NCBI GenBank assembly: GCA_027946365.1
Contig: JAPEUQ010000001.1
Span: forward strand, 4,278,001-4,342,000
Direction: 5' to 3'
Length of the DNA: 64,000 nt
Source: Kalmusia sp. IMI 367209
Taxonomy: Eukaryota > Ascomycota > Dothideomycetes > Pleosporales > Didymosphaeriaceae
Below the pieces are notes generated by a model. The model was not told the origin of the DNA. It saw only the letters and a list, made by a program, of their open reading frames with translations, and made no database searches. The first letter of the stretch is position 1; each line of letters starts with the position of its first letter. Positions 11,161-22,379 of the stretch are shown here, piece after piece. Position numbers and translations under genes: made by a program.

Positions 11161-13757
11161 ATGTCAGCATCCGAGGATGGTCAGCCAATCAAGGAGGTAG
11201 AAGAGCTAGATATAGTAGGTCCTAGTCAAATAGAACAAGTGCAGGAGGATAACAGCCAGGAAAAGGGGAAAGCTGTCCCCAGTTCGGACGCGACCACCAC
11301 CCAAGAAGCGCCGAGCCTGCCAGGCGCTGAAACTGTCACTCCACAAAGCGATAATTCTGCGATCAAGCCGATCCCGAATGAGCCGAAAGTCAAAAGAACA
11401 GTTGAATATCGTCAAGAAACAGATGGAACGCTCTTGTATACACGCAGCGTAAGCGATGACGAGAAGGCCAAGCGGCCCTTTACTGGTGCAGTATTCGAAA
11501 TCGTCGACGTCAACGTTACCGCAGAGACCAAAGATACAACCAAATCCTCCGACAATGCCGGCGGAGATGGTACGAATACTTCTGCTCCAATCGTTAGCTG
11601 GGTCGGCAGGCAGTTCATGCGCATCTATTCACATTGCGTGATTAATGCATTACAGTCAGTCGTCAATTACTATCCTAGGCATTCAGTAATTGGTGATCCA
11701 ATCGAGCTTTTCGAGCCCTACGCGATTTTGGTCCATCACTGGGATGCGCTGAAAGAGTATCGGGAAAAGTTCAGACCGGAAGTGCTTAGCCAGGACGTGG
11801 ACTCGAAGGACTGTCTCTTGATGGACACCTATGAACACCTAGGCTACATCCTAGACTTTCTTGAAGACATGTGGGGAGAGAAGGTGCGAAAGGAAAAGGA
11901 GCGCTGGGCGCAAGCCGTTCCTACAGCGTCTTATGAAATGCTGTGGCTGCTGCTCAAACCTGGCACTGATGTCTACTTTGATATTGATCGGTCGAGATCT
12001 CGTGAGCCGTTCGTTGTTTCGCATGTCTACATGGGCATGTATAACAAGGCTGTTTTCGAATATAAAGTGCGGCTCTGGCATTTGGGTGGATCAGATCATA
12101 GGTATATCCAGCCAGAGGAAATGGACGCTACTATACGGCGGTTCGACGGAGAAAGGCCGATCCAGTCTTTGGAGGTCTTCCCGTGCCAGTATCTCGACGG
12201 ACATGAGAAGCGGAAAGCGGCCCTCATCAAGCGCGGCCAGCGATTTCTCGAGCTGCGCCACAAAAAGTGCATGTACTTTGATGGCGAAAGTAGCACAGTC
12301 CCCAGACGCGAAGTGAGTTAGGTGTCCCCGTGCTGAGCTCTTTCTAATAATGAGTTAGTACCGAGGATATGTGATGGTTGACCCTAGACAATACGCCATT
12401 GACTGTCAGCCGGATACGTATCGCAGTGATATTGTTGACAGGAAGCCGTCTGGGACGCCATATTGTTTCTGTACGCGCTGTTCCAACATGGAAACCGAGT
12501 CCAAGCGGCCTGCCAAATTCGACGGTTATATGCGTATATATCCGTTGAAAGTGGATCGCTTGACGGATCACCAGTACTTCATCTGTGCTCGAGATACTCC
12601 TGCATTTGTTTTTCACGTCAGAGAGTGGAGTGAGTTCAGGTCCTATCCATTTTAGGGGGGACCCAACTGACTTGTCCATAGAGGTATTATTCCTTGACGG
12701 TTTCCAGGAGCCGAAGTGGGATCTAGGCCTCATTGAAAACCTGGTCTTGAAGCCTCATTACAAAAATCTCATTTTGAATATTTCCAAGACTTTCATGGAT
12801 CAGAAACACGCTTCACCAAAGAAATCACACGATGCCTTGGAAAGCTTCATCGAAGATGACAGCGCCAGCGAGACCGAGCACGAAACCGAAACCACAACAT
12901 TTCAGCCATGGTCCGCAGATTTCATTGAAAACAAAGGCAAAGGGCTGGTCTTCCTGCTTCACGGCAAGCCTGGAGTCGGGAAGACCTATACCGCTGAATG
13001 TATAGCAGAGCACATTAAACGCCCGCTTCTCCCCATCACATGCGCAGATATCGGTGTGGACCCTGCGAAAGTAGAAGACAATTTGGTGCGCTGGTTCAAG
13101 ATCGCTCGAAGCTGGGATGCCGTGATGTTGCTAGACGAAGCTGATATCTACATGGAGTACCGCCAGATTCACGACCTGACTCGCAACAATTTGGTAGCGA
13201 GCTTTTTAAGAGCCATTGAGTATTACGAGGGTATTCTCTTTCTGACGACAAACAGAGTTGGGACATTTGACGAGGCTTTCCTGTCACGTATCAATCTCAC
13301 CATCTACTACCCTGACTTTCAGGATGATGAGCGTGAGATGATATGGAACAATTACTTTGATAAGCTAGAGCGAGAGGCAGGCGATCAATTTTACGTGTCA
13401 GATAGTACAAAAGAATACGCCTCTGGCTCGGAAGCTGTGAGGCAGCTGAAGTGGAATGGTCGAGAGATCCGTAATGGTAAGTGCCTGTATATACGCATAC
13501 GCAACACTCGGAGAAATCTGACTTTCAAAGCCTTTCAAATAGCAGTAAACCTTGCACAGGCAGAAGGAAGTAAAGACAAGAAGGGGCGCTTCGTTGTAAA
13601 GCGGGACCATATCAAAGTGACAGCAGAGCTGTCTAAAGAGTTTAAAAACTACATGGTCTCGGTGCACAAAAAGAATGAGAGCCAAAGAGCGCAGCTGATG
13701 GGCTATCGGTACGATGCTTTCAACATACCGAATGTACCAAAGCAAGATTTCATTTAG
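11161..13757 (+). CDS. AAA ATPase with DUF7025-type N-terminal region
   Basis: Four exons: 11161-12312, 12359-12629, 12682-13476, 13531-13757. The introns are 46, 52 and 54 nt, and all junctions keep the frame, giving 814 residues. The N-terminal 110 residues are disordered. The middle (VSWVGRQFMRIYSHCVINAL through PFVVSHVYMGMYN) matches the region preceding the ATPase in a large fungal family (DUF7025, named from memory). The AAA core has Walker A GKPGVGKT at 569-576, Walker B MLLDEAD with D626/E627, sensor LTTNRV and the arginine-finger stretch FLSRI. The NGREIRN|AFQIAVNLA lid motif spans the last intron. That intron is a multiple of three and lacks stops, so retention would add 18 residues. 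The family is ATP-dependent and probably remodels protein complexes; its substrate is unknown. Confidence 0.9.
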
Positions 13758-14399
13758 TCATGTCAGTTCTATGAAATCCTATCCAGAGACGCACAGTAAT
13801 CTCCACGAATTAAATCTGTGCATACACAGTTGCTCATCGCCACCCATGTTATATGTTTCTTGTTCCTTCATTCTAATCTGTCTCGGTTAGCATAGATCGC
13901 CCTGTGGTCATCACCTTCTACATGCGACATAATCTCGCACGAGACCTAGAATACGAACGAATTACGAGCAGTTTAGCCTATCAACCTATCTCTGACGCAA
14001 AGGACTTCTAACTATAACGCAATCCTTCTGGAAGCTTTTACTTGCATACTGCAGGTACTGCACCAGTGTACAACCAAGACTCCGGTACGGAGGCAATTTC
14101 CACAAGGCTACATCAGGTGTGCAAGACAGCCTCTCGAATGCATTCTCGAAACTTTCATCTTTTCTGTTTGAGGGACGGGCTCTTTCATCTTTTGTGTCCA
14201 CTGGACTGATAAAATGTAAACGATAAACGCCCCACAGCGCCTGCTTCAAAGAGTAAGGCGAACATTTAGTACATTGAGTATCACAATCCTTCGTAACAAG
14301 TTGCTCTTCATCTCGCGCGAGTACACCGAGTATGCACTCCCCGTGTCTAAGCGACGTCTAGTCAGTCAGCTGAGCTCCAATCGAAAACAAGCTCAAGAG
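13758..14399. other. Intergenic, no gene seen
   Basis: Holds the AAA ATPase terminator and the upstream promoter of the small secreted peptide gene. No coding frame with family features is seen. Confidence 0.5.
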
Positions 14400-14405
14400 T
14401 ATAAA
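14400..14405 (+). promoter_or_regulatory. TATA box of the small secreted peptide gene
   Basis: A clean TATAAA lies 101 bases upstream of the ATG at 14501. Pyrimidine-rich sequence and a CACTTCACCTC leader follow, a typical arrangement for strongly expressed fungal secreted proteins. Confidence 0.5.
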
Positions 14406-14500
14406 GCTTGACATGAGTTCCCTAGAAGCTGTTTATTCTCCTTACTGCTCCAGCAAACTCGCTTATCACATCAAGAAGCACTCACTTCACCTCTTCCAAG

Positions 14501-14686
14501 ATGCAGTTCAAAGCAACCATTCTCGGCCTTCTCGCCACCATGGCTCTCACTGTCGCCGCCAACCCCGTCCCTGAGACCAACGACGTTGCCCACCCTGTTG
14601 AAGGATTCCTTGAGAAGCGCATCTGCTACTGCCTTTGCTCGCCGTGCACTGGTAGCTGCAAGCTTTGCGAGCCTCCGACCAAATAA
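14501..14686 (+). CDS. Small Cys-rich secreted peptide precursor with Kex2 site
   Basis: This 61-residue pre-pro-peptide begins with a signal peptide of about 20 residues (MQFKATILGLLATMALTVAA). An acidic pro-segment ends in EKR, a Kex2 protease site at residues 38-40. The remaining 21 residues hold six cysteines in the pattern C-x-C-x-C-x2-C-x3-C-x2-C, ending CEPPTK. Six Cys in 21 residues suggests three disulfides or metal binding. The leader, context and upstream TATAAA support a real secreted peptide. An intron appears in the 3' UTR. No family is recognised. It could be an effector, an antimicrobial peptide, a metallothionein-like peptide or a RiPP-type precursor; the sequence does not decide among these. 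Confidence 0.75.
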   Translation: MQFKATILGLLATMALTVAANPVPETNDVAHPVEGFLEKRICYCLCSPCTGSCKLCEPPTK

Positions 14687-14698
14687 ATGATGATGATG

Positions 14699-14751
14699 GT
14701 GAGTACAGTGAGAGATGAGCCCAATAACAAGCTAACGTCTGTCCAAATTAG
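14699..14751 (+). other. Probable 3' UTR intron of the small peptide gene
   Basis: GTGAGT at 14699, a GCTAAC branch-like site near 14731 and an AAATTAG acceptor at 14751 define a 53-nt intron, 13 bases after the stop codon. It does not change the protein. Confidence 0.5.
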
Positions 14752-15480
14752 GAATGGTCGAGCGGAAGCCAGTACACGGAAGCTATCATTTGGGGCGTGA
14801 GAAAGAACACTTATAGCGATATATGTGCATCTGGAGTAGCACTGAGGACAGCATAGCTTTCAATCCAACACTCGCTCTTATATATGTACCACCTTTTTTT
14901 GTTTAACTTCTCTCCGGTTCATGATAACCTCGTTCGGACCATATATGCTTCGTAGAACAATTATTCTTATCAGTGAGTGTCAATAAAAACTTGGCAATGA
15001 GCTTTCAAAACCTAGACATCCATAAGATTGGACTGAAGACAGAATTCGGTTTCATATGTGCCAAGGGCTCTGCCACTTTGCCCGATGTAATTACGGAGTG
15101 CTGACGCGAGACGGTTCTATATAACGGAATTGCTGTAATAGATCCGCAAAAGAAGAGCTTTGGCGCTAGGAACCTTTTGCCTATTTTGAATTGCCCTAGT
15201 GTCTAGCAAGGGGATGCTGTTGCCGTCTCATATCAGACGGTCGGGTTTCCGACCCCGTTACTAGCCGAGGCAGTAGTTCACCAGCCCTTGGGCACAACTG
15301 ACTGGACAATTTTGATACCTCATGTCCACAATGCAGCCCACGGTAACGCAATCTATAATGTACAGAAAATGATATAGGGATTGACATGACTTTCTGGAGG
15401 TACTTCGGCTAGCTCGATTGCACTTTTAAAAGCACTTTGACTCCAAGGCCCCAGAGCCAAATGGCGTCCTTAGTCGTTGA
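14752..15480. other. Intergenic, no gene seen
   Basis: No supported coding sequence or RNA gene. The frame at 15196-15387 on minus has no recognisable features. Confidence 0.45.
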
Positions 15481-16195
15481 CTATTGCATTCTGTGACGAT
15501 CGATCCTCTCCTTAGCTGCTTTTCCCACCTTTTCAGCCCACTTCGAACTTAAACTAGCGATGTAGCTCTGCCAGAGATTTGGAAGGTATCTGACATCCTA
15601 CGTACAATACTGCCTGATAGTATCCGGCGTTGGACGGACGTTGAACACCTCACAACTACCTCTGCGTTCAGGAGTCCAAACCTTTTCCCCAGCTTCTTTG
15701 ATATCCATCAAATTCGCTTCTCTCATTGTGTCACGACAGAGTCTCCCCTCTCCATGCACTTTGCCAATCCATCCACGCACCATTTCGAGCCAGCTCGTGT
15801 CGCGAGCTCCATAAGCTGAACGTCGCAAATCCCTGTAACATCGATTCCCAAATGGCTAAACAATGCATCGGAATCGTTTCGGATGTTAAAGAATGCTTTC
15901 GGGATGGCGTCAGATTCGAGAATGCCTTTTAGTGTCTGACCGCTGACTTCGACAGTAGTAAAAGCTGCACCGCCGAGAGTGTAAACGTTGACCAGATAAA
16001 TCTTGCCTACTGGTAGAATGAAGATCTGCATGACCAAAATCGTGCTATTCTGGGACAGATTGACTCCTAAGTCGATATATATGGATGGTGGGTGTTTCGG
16101 TAGATTGAAGAGTAAGTCCACGAGAGCAGCCATAGCTGCAGATGTATCAATCAAGCATGGACCTTTAGATTCTACTGTTTCGATAGCTATATCCT
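15481..16195 (-). pseudogene. 3'-5' exonuclease (RNase D / RNase H-like) pseudogene
   Basis: The frame read from about 16190 downward gives IDTSAAMAALVDLLFNLP, PPSIYIDLGVNLS, GQTLKGILES, FFNIRNDSDALFSHLGID and VQLMELATR. This is the pattern of a large fungal 3'-5' exonuclease-domain family in which D, N and D residues of these motifs bind metal. The reading frame then shifts near 15730-15760, from KCMERG to EAGEKVWTPERRGSCEVFN. It meets an in-frame TAG at 15600-15598 where relatives have a Gln codon (YC[VQ]DV...), then continues DVRYLPNLWQSYI to a stop at 15481. No proper ATG fits the start; an AG acceptor at about 16196 suggests a lost first exon. A frameshift plus a C-to-T-type nonsense mutation make it a pseudogene. 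Confidence 0.75.
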
Positions 16196-17290
16196 AAGTT
16201 TGGTCTCTGATGCTCTTAGCCAAATCGCTAAAGGAGTGTTTACCTCGAAGCCATTATACACTGACCAAAGCTGTTCATCATCTTTGGAAGCATAGTCGAA
16301 TATTTGATCTCTTCAAAGCTTATAAATACTTCAAGAGCGCAGTGGGTCAAGGTATTGTGGGAGAAGAGCTGATCCTTTCATGTTTAAGAATAGGTGTCGC
16401 ACTGTCCTTTTCAATGTCTAGCATATAGAACGCATTGGCATGAGCTACCTCAAAGAGGTTTCAATGACCAATGAGTAAGCAGAGCGCTGTATCATACATT
16501 TACTATCAGAACACAATGCGTGTTAACCTGGATGATGTTATTAAAATGTACATGGTCTATCACGGTGCTATCTTGAGGGGGGTTGGCGTTGAAATAATAG
16601 GGTTGATTCAATTGACTCAACTTTGTCGGTAAAGTCTGTGCGTCTCATGGTTTACCCGCGTACCAAGACTCTCATCTAATAGCCAAAAATGATATAGACC
16701 AACTATGTTCCTCAAAGCTGTCTGTTGCCATGAATGTTGTATACAGAAAGCACTGGCAGCTGGCTCGTCATTGGCATTGTCTGAGGCCTACTATGCAACT
16801 AGTCATGCAGACTGATACCTTCGGTACCTGAAAAGTGCATATTGAGGCCTACCATGGAGCTGGCACGCGACTAGGCGCGCTTTCCTATGCCCTAGATTGA
16901 GGCCTGCCATTCCAACTGACCAGTAACAGAAAGAGTCACCGCATATCTGAATCGAACGTACAACCCTTTTGGGGCTCATCGAAGCATCAGGCGTCCTCCT
17001 CGCACTGGCTATTAGCTCTCCTCACGGTCGGCCTCCAGAGGTGGCACCGCGTCCATTCTTTTGCATCTCCAGCGGACGTTGTTTACCTTCTTCCCTTCAA
17101 TTTGTGTTGGAAACCATTGGGCCCCCCTCTTGATCCCATTTCTATTTTTCACGGCAGGCGTGAAATATTCCCTTTCAGGTCGCGTAACTAGCGTCTATTT
17201 CAGTCCTCACTCACCAGGAAACCCGAAAAGCTTCTATTAAATCAACTTGAAAATTTCGATTTAGTAGATCCTGTGTGAATTAAGCTAGGT
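16196..17290. other. Intergenic with a spaced TGAGGCCT repeat
   Basis: No gene is recognised. The sequence TGAGGCCT followed by (A/G)C(C/T)AT occurs three times, at 16782, 16843 and 16898 (spacing 61 and 55 bases). The first exon of the exonuclease pseudogene may lie near 16240-16270. Confidence 0.4.
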
Positions 17291-17323
17291 AATGAAGGCC
17301 CTCTACGAAAATATCCCTGGAAT

Positions 17324-17873
17324 CACCCACCAAGCTCTGACCATCCTGCTGGACAGGAAAGTGGAGTGCCAGAGGAGATCGGACCATTTGTCTCCTTACC
17401 ACATGAAGAAAATGAGAATACCAACAGTCGCTCTTTACCACATCACGAAAACAACGGTGGGGCCCTAAATGTACCCAATTTAGATGCGCAAGCTTCTGAG
17501 TCTCCTACTTCTGCCGTAGCGAACGACGATCCTGTGCGATGCGAAGATTGCCGAATGGTCTTTCCAAGACGGTATCTATGCAAGTACGTAAGCCTTGCAG
17601 ATGCTAAAAGTGAAAGCTTATGCGATTCTCGCAGTACACACCGCAAGAAACACAATCAGCCAATCAATTGCGCCATCAACCAGTGCGACAAGGCGTTTGA
17701 AATCAGAAAAGATCTTATGCGCCACCAAAGCCCCAAGCACCCAGACACTGTCCAAGAACTCGAATTACTGTATTGCCCCTACCGAGGCTGCAAATTCTCC
17801 GAAGAACGTGGCAAGGGGGTCCTCAGGAAGGGATAACCTCAGAAGACATGTTCAATTGCAACACGACGGTTGA
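17324..17873 (+). pseudogene. C2H2 zinc-finger protein, frameshifted fragment
   Basis: The coding part lies before 17583 and at 17635-17873, around a 51-nt intron (GTACGT..TCGCAG). Splicing gives RCEDCRMVFPRRYLCNTHRKKH, a C-x2-C..H-x4-H finger. It is followed by INCAINQCDKAFEIRKDLMRH and LYCPYRGCKFSEERGKG, then RDNLRRHVQLQH, so three C2H2 fingers in the common fungal order. At the five-G run 17815-17819 the frame breaks; with four G the last finger would be continuous to the TGA at 17873. There is also no in-frame ATG: the open frame starts after a stop near 17278 with no methionine. It is therefore a decayed or mis-sequenced gene for a probable DNA-binding nuclear protein. Confidence 0.7.
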
Positions 17874-18735
17874 CGTGCTGATGACGCGGCACAAGCTCTT
17901 GATAGCCTCTAGTCAATCGGATAAAACCATCGTTTCGCACATATTTGGCCTTTTATTTTGCGCCATGTTCACTAGTTTTGTCCAAATGAGCGATACATGT
18001 CTCCCATCAGTGCTGTGTTGCTAACTGTGTCGGGCCTTCTACTGGATGCATCATGCGGCACACGGGCAATGATTGTGAGGAATACCGATTCTTCTCGCGA
18101 CCTACACGACCGGGCGAAGTCTACCCCCCTCTCATCCTTCGTCGCATCGCCTTATACAACTACCAGCCCGAGAGCAGTGATCGCGTACGCAACGCATCTC
18201 TACTCTTACCCATCGCCAACCCCTGCACCCCACATACGCGTAATCGACCTAGCCAAGCACTCGGCATCCCGCTTCTTGTGTCTTCGCTCCCGCCGCCTCA
18301 GCTTGTCCGGCCAAGAGGCGCCAGACCCTTGGCTGTGGAGCTTGTGAAGACCTCTACTCAAGTCTTGAAAAATTTTTGCGATGATTGAGAATCGGAGCGC
18401 TGTGGAAAGCGGACTAGGGGGAAGGTATGAGAGGCGCCCCAGTTGCTCGCTTAAAGGCTAGTACTAGCCAACAACCACGGTTGAAGCGCGTCAAACACTA
18501 GCCCTCGGCGCTTAAGAAGCGCAACTTAGGGTTGTGCTTGCTCGTGAAGCAGAAGGCACGGACAAGATAGCACTATCACGTCGAGGAACTTGGTTTGAAA
18601 AATGGTGGTATTAAGTGAGAGTAATTAGGGTTCAAGTATTATGACAGGTCTAAGTAGTCAACGCCGTGAGGCGCGACATGATACATGACGAGCGATCGGG
18701 CGACACGGTCGGCCCAATTTTGCCAAGCGCCCCAT
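17874..18735. other. Intergenic, no gene seen
   Basis: Two overlapping frames of 111-116 codons at 17997-18388 lack recognisable domains and typical codon patterns. The stretch should contain the terminator of the peptide transporter read from the right. Confidence 0.4.
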
Positions 18736-20846
18736 CTAGATCTTCTCCGAAGAGATTTTCTTCTCATTCGTAGCAGTAGCGCTAGCACGCCTCTCTGCAG
18801 ATATACTGAGGTGCCTCTCGACATCCGCGGCCTGTTTCTCGGTACCGAAGTGTCCAGTTGGGAGCAAGTTAAGTTTCTGTTCCTCTTGGTCGGTCTTGTA
18901 ATAGGCAATGTAGAAGAGAATACCAGTGACGAATGCAATGATAGCAACACTAGAGTAATTCCACACAAGGTGGGGGTCGTTGGTCAACGGAGTGAAGGCT
19001 TGGGCAAGAGCAGCAGAGAAGGCAGTCGTGAAGCACTGAACGCCCATGACCAGGGACCTCATGTTCTTGGGGGCCTTGGTGTAGGCGTACTCAAGCGTCG
19101 TCACGGAGGCGAAAATCTCGGAGATGGCAACGAGAACGTAGACACCGGTCACAGCCCAAACATTGATGGGTGACTTGTAGTCAGGGTCATGCGTATCATA
19201 GTATCCCGAGGTTTTGTAACTGCGCATATCAGTCTCTGCTTCGTCCATCGCGCGAGCTGTCATGACTTACACGTAGTGCTGGAGTACGGCGGCCCAGAGC
19301 ATAGCAAGAGCACCAAAGAGGAACCCGGCGGTGATCTTCTTGATCGGGGTGAAGTTGATGTTCTTCTTGCGTAGGAAAGGGTAAATGTACAAATCGAAGA
19401 CTGCAAGAGTGCGTTAGTGGTTATTTGCATGTTCATTTGAGTCGAGACCTACTTGGCACCAGGACGATGAGCGTAATCGGATCCATGTTTTGGAGAAGAT
19501 CGTTGGGAGTACCGTGCAAAGCCATGGTAGAGCACATCTGCGTCAGATTGTTGTCCATCTGTCGGTATGCGAGCCAATAGATGGGCACCCATACAAATAC
19601 ACCGCAGGCACCGAAGCCACGTCGGACTTCATCGACCCAAGCATCGTCGAAGTTGTACCAAGATGGCTTGTTCGCGCCGAGCGCAGAAGGTTTGATCTGA
19701 TCCCATCCATGACCGGCTTTCCAGTTCTTGATGGTCGTGAGCGGATTTGCGGTGACACCCAACCCGAGAGCCTTGAATAGAAGTTTGAAGGCAGGACCCA
19801 AGACGCTGCCGCTAGCGGGACGGAGCTTGTAGTACTTCTTGCAGAAGACTAGGACAGGAATGGCGAGCATGAAGAAGATGAGGGGAATCAAGAAGGCGAG
19901 GTAGAAGCCAACATAACGTTCAGCGTAGACCATGCCGAGCTGACCAGCCAAGGCGCCCCAGTTAATGAACCAGTAGAACCAATTGTAAACACGGGTTGCA
20001 GTAGCGGCCGGGTCAACAATGACACGCTCGCCCTCTCGCTCCTCGACGCGTAGCGGCTCCTCTGGAATTTGTTCCATGATGAGCGGAGAGATGTTGGGCT
20101 TGAAGGTACCTGTTCCGAAACCGGTGATGAGCAGACCGAGAACGAAGACGCCGAGCGACGTGTGGGGCTTGTCCAGCACATGGGGGGCAGACGAGGCGAC
20201 GAGAATGGTGTGACCGATTTCAGCGATGAGAACCGAGTAGAAGATAGTCTTGTAACGTCCCAGGTACGAGTCGGCAATCCAGGCTCCAAAGAGGGGGCAA
20301 ACGTAGACCCAGAAGGAGTTGAACGTGGTCAAGCTAAAGGCAACTTGCTTGCCTAGGCCCAAGGCACCAGGCTGAGCTTCATCGCTGCTGGGGTCGAGTG
20401 CAGCACCGGTGGAGGTAGGTGCAGGTTTGGCAATGAAGTTGGAGTAGACGACAATGGTACCATAGTAGGACATGCGCTCGCACAATTCGACGAAGGCAAT
20501 GGTGAAGATCTTCCACGGGATGTGCTGGGGGACACGGCGCAGCGTGCGCATTTCTTCCTCGGTGGGGAAATCATCCCTTTCGCTGCCTAGGTAGCTCTCT
20601 TGCAGAGTAGCTTTGCCCTCGGAGAGGAGGTAGGCGGGCGGAGACGCGACATGAGCCTCAGGATTCTTTCGCTCAGGGTCACCGGAACCGTCCAAGAAGG
20701 CCGGGTCCAAGGTGGTGGCTTGCTGTGTGGGGTCAGCATGGGGTTGCAGGGACAGAAGCAAGGTGCAGCAAGGGCGGTGCAGCAAGGGCGTAACAGCAAG
20801 GGAGCGGTGCAGTACTCACAATGACAGACTCTTCGCCGACAGGCAT
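18736..20846 (-). CDS. PTR2: POT-family di/tripeptide transporter
   Basis: Four exons: 20846-20820, 20722-19453, 19400-19271, 19219-18736. The introns are 97, 52 and 51 nt, all frame-preserving, giving 636 residues. This is a proton-coupled oligopeptide transporter of the plasma membrane (Ptr2 family). Visible marks are the ExxER-type motif ELCERMSYYG in helix 1, WIADSYLGRYKTI after helix 2, and the PTR2 signature FYWFINWGALAG in helix 5. ITGFGTGTFKPNISPL is the helix 4 signature region. About 12 membrane spans can be seen. The first exon codes only MPVGEESVI, so the ATG is less certain than the rest; the frame of exon 2 alone would give a different upstream start. The cytosolic tail is Lys/Glu-rich. 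Intron 1 contains imperfect AGCAAGGGCGGTGC repeats. Confidence 0.92.
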
Positions 20847-22379
20847 GATGGGCGCGCGACTGGTCACAGCCTTGAAGACAAGAACAACCCAGTATTGGCG
20901 CTGAAGAGCGAGTGAGGTGGTGGACGAAGAGAAGAGTGCTGGGCGCGTGTTGGCATTTGAGGGGGGAAGCAATATGCAGCGTCTGGGCGAGACGGTTGCA
21001 TCCCGGTAACGCAACCATCCTAATGGGGAAGGAACGCCAGAGCACGTAACGATTAACCGCCCAGGGCTAGCCCACATGCGGAAGGTGAGCAGAAGAGGGT
21101 GAACGCCACATGGAATACTGATATCGCGCGGTACTGGCCAATATGGCAACCTCACTCGCTGGTGCTCGAGGCATGTTCGCTGACGATCGTCAGCATGGCC
21201 GCCTTGGCTGCGGCGAGAGCGAGGTATTGGGCTGGGTGCCCGCGTCTGGGTCGCCACTGATAGGCAGAGGGTTGGTTGTAGGATCTGGAGTATCTTTCGG
21301 TTGCCACTCGAGCATAACCAGCACTTTGGAATCACTCGGGCTTCATTGGACGGCTCGCGGTGGTTTCGGTTTCGTGCGATAGCGCGATTCGCGCAAACCT
21401 GCTAATGATCCCGCGGCCATTCCGCCAACCTGGCTGGCTGGCTGGCCTAGAAACTACTATGTACGGTGCGCACACATCACTTTCTCAGGCGACACAGGCA
21501 CAGGCACAGGGTGGTACCTGGGTCGCGCTCTCCCTGATGGCGCCTTCCCCGGGCGGCGATGCTGGTCGCGATTTCCGCAGCGGCGTGGGCGAGGGCAACG
21601 GAGGAAGGCACAACTGAGGGACTGAGCGACGCCCCCCCTCCCTTTCCCTCCCATACCAACATAGGCAGTCACGACGGGCGCGGTTTAGCGGAGGAAGGCA
21701 GAAGATTCGATAAGAGCCGCGGGAGACATTTGGAACAATGAGAGCTCACCACCTGAATCCGCCTTGCAACCGACATCAGCAGATGCCAAATGCAGCAAGC
21801 AAGAGGATCGTAGGGCACGCGACGCGCCGGCCTAGAAGCTTTTACAGAAGTCTTGGAGCTTGGCTCGTCTCACGCTTGTCCTTCTTGCCTTGGTGTGTTT
21901 GCGTCCTCGGCAGGGACCCGCGTCGGCCAGCATCGGCAGTCTCGGCATACCATCCTCTTGGGACCACCTCACGCGGGATCCCGCCGCCCGCCGCCGAGCC
22001 CTACAACACCCACCCACCCACCCACCCACACGCATGCACGCCTACCTCTACCCTACGCTTACCCGCGTGCTTGCGCTCACTGAACCGCCCGCACACAGAT
22101 ACCGTGAGTCAGCGGCTTGTCGGATGGGACTCGTTGGATGGGAAACACGTTGGTCCAAGGGATTCGCGGAGTGCCTTGGCGCAATCGATGGAACGTCGCT
22201 CGTGACGGGAGATCAATTCTTTATCTCGCCATGCTTACATTGCCCATGCAGGTCAGATTGCTCGTATAACGGACATGTACCCAATACGCTATGCCGAAGC
22301 TGGGCAGCATGTGCCCGAATTGCCGGATCACGACTTCGCTCGCTATCACCTATGCCACCAGTGCTTGGCCGGCGCCTTA
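20847..22379. other. GC-rich intergenic region with simple repeats
   Basis: This 1.5-kb stretch lies upstream of the peptide transporter and downstream of the F-box gene. It carries short simple repeats: GGCTGGCTGGCTGG near 21430 and a (CCCA)n tract near 22010-22028. Long frames occur because of high GC content, but none has a domain, start context or splice pattern that I trust. Confidence 0.45.
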
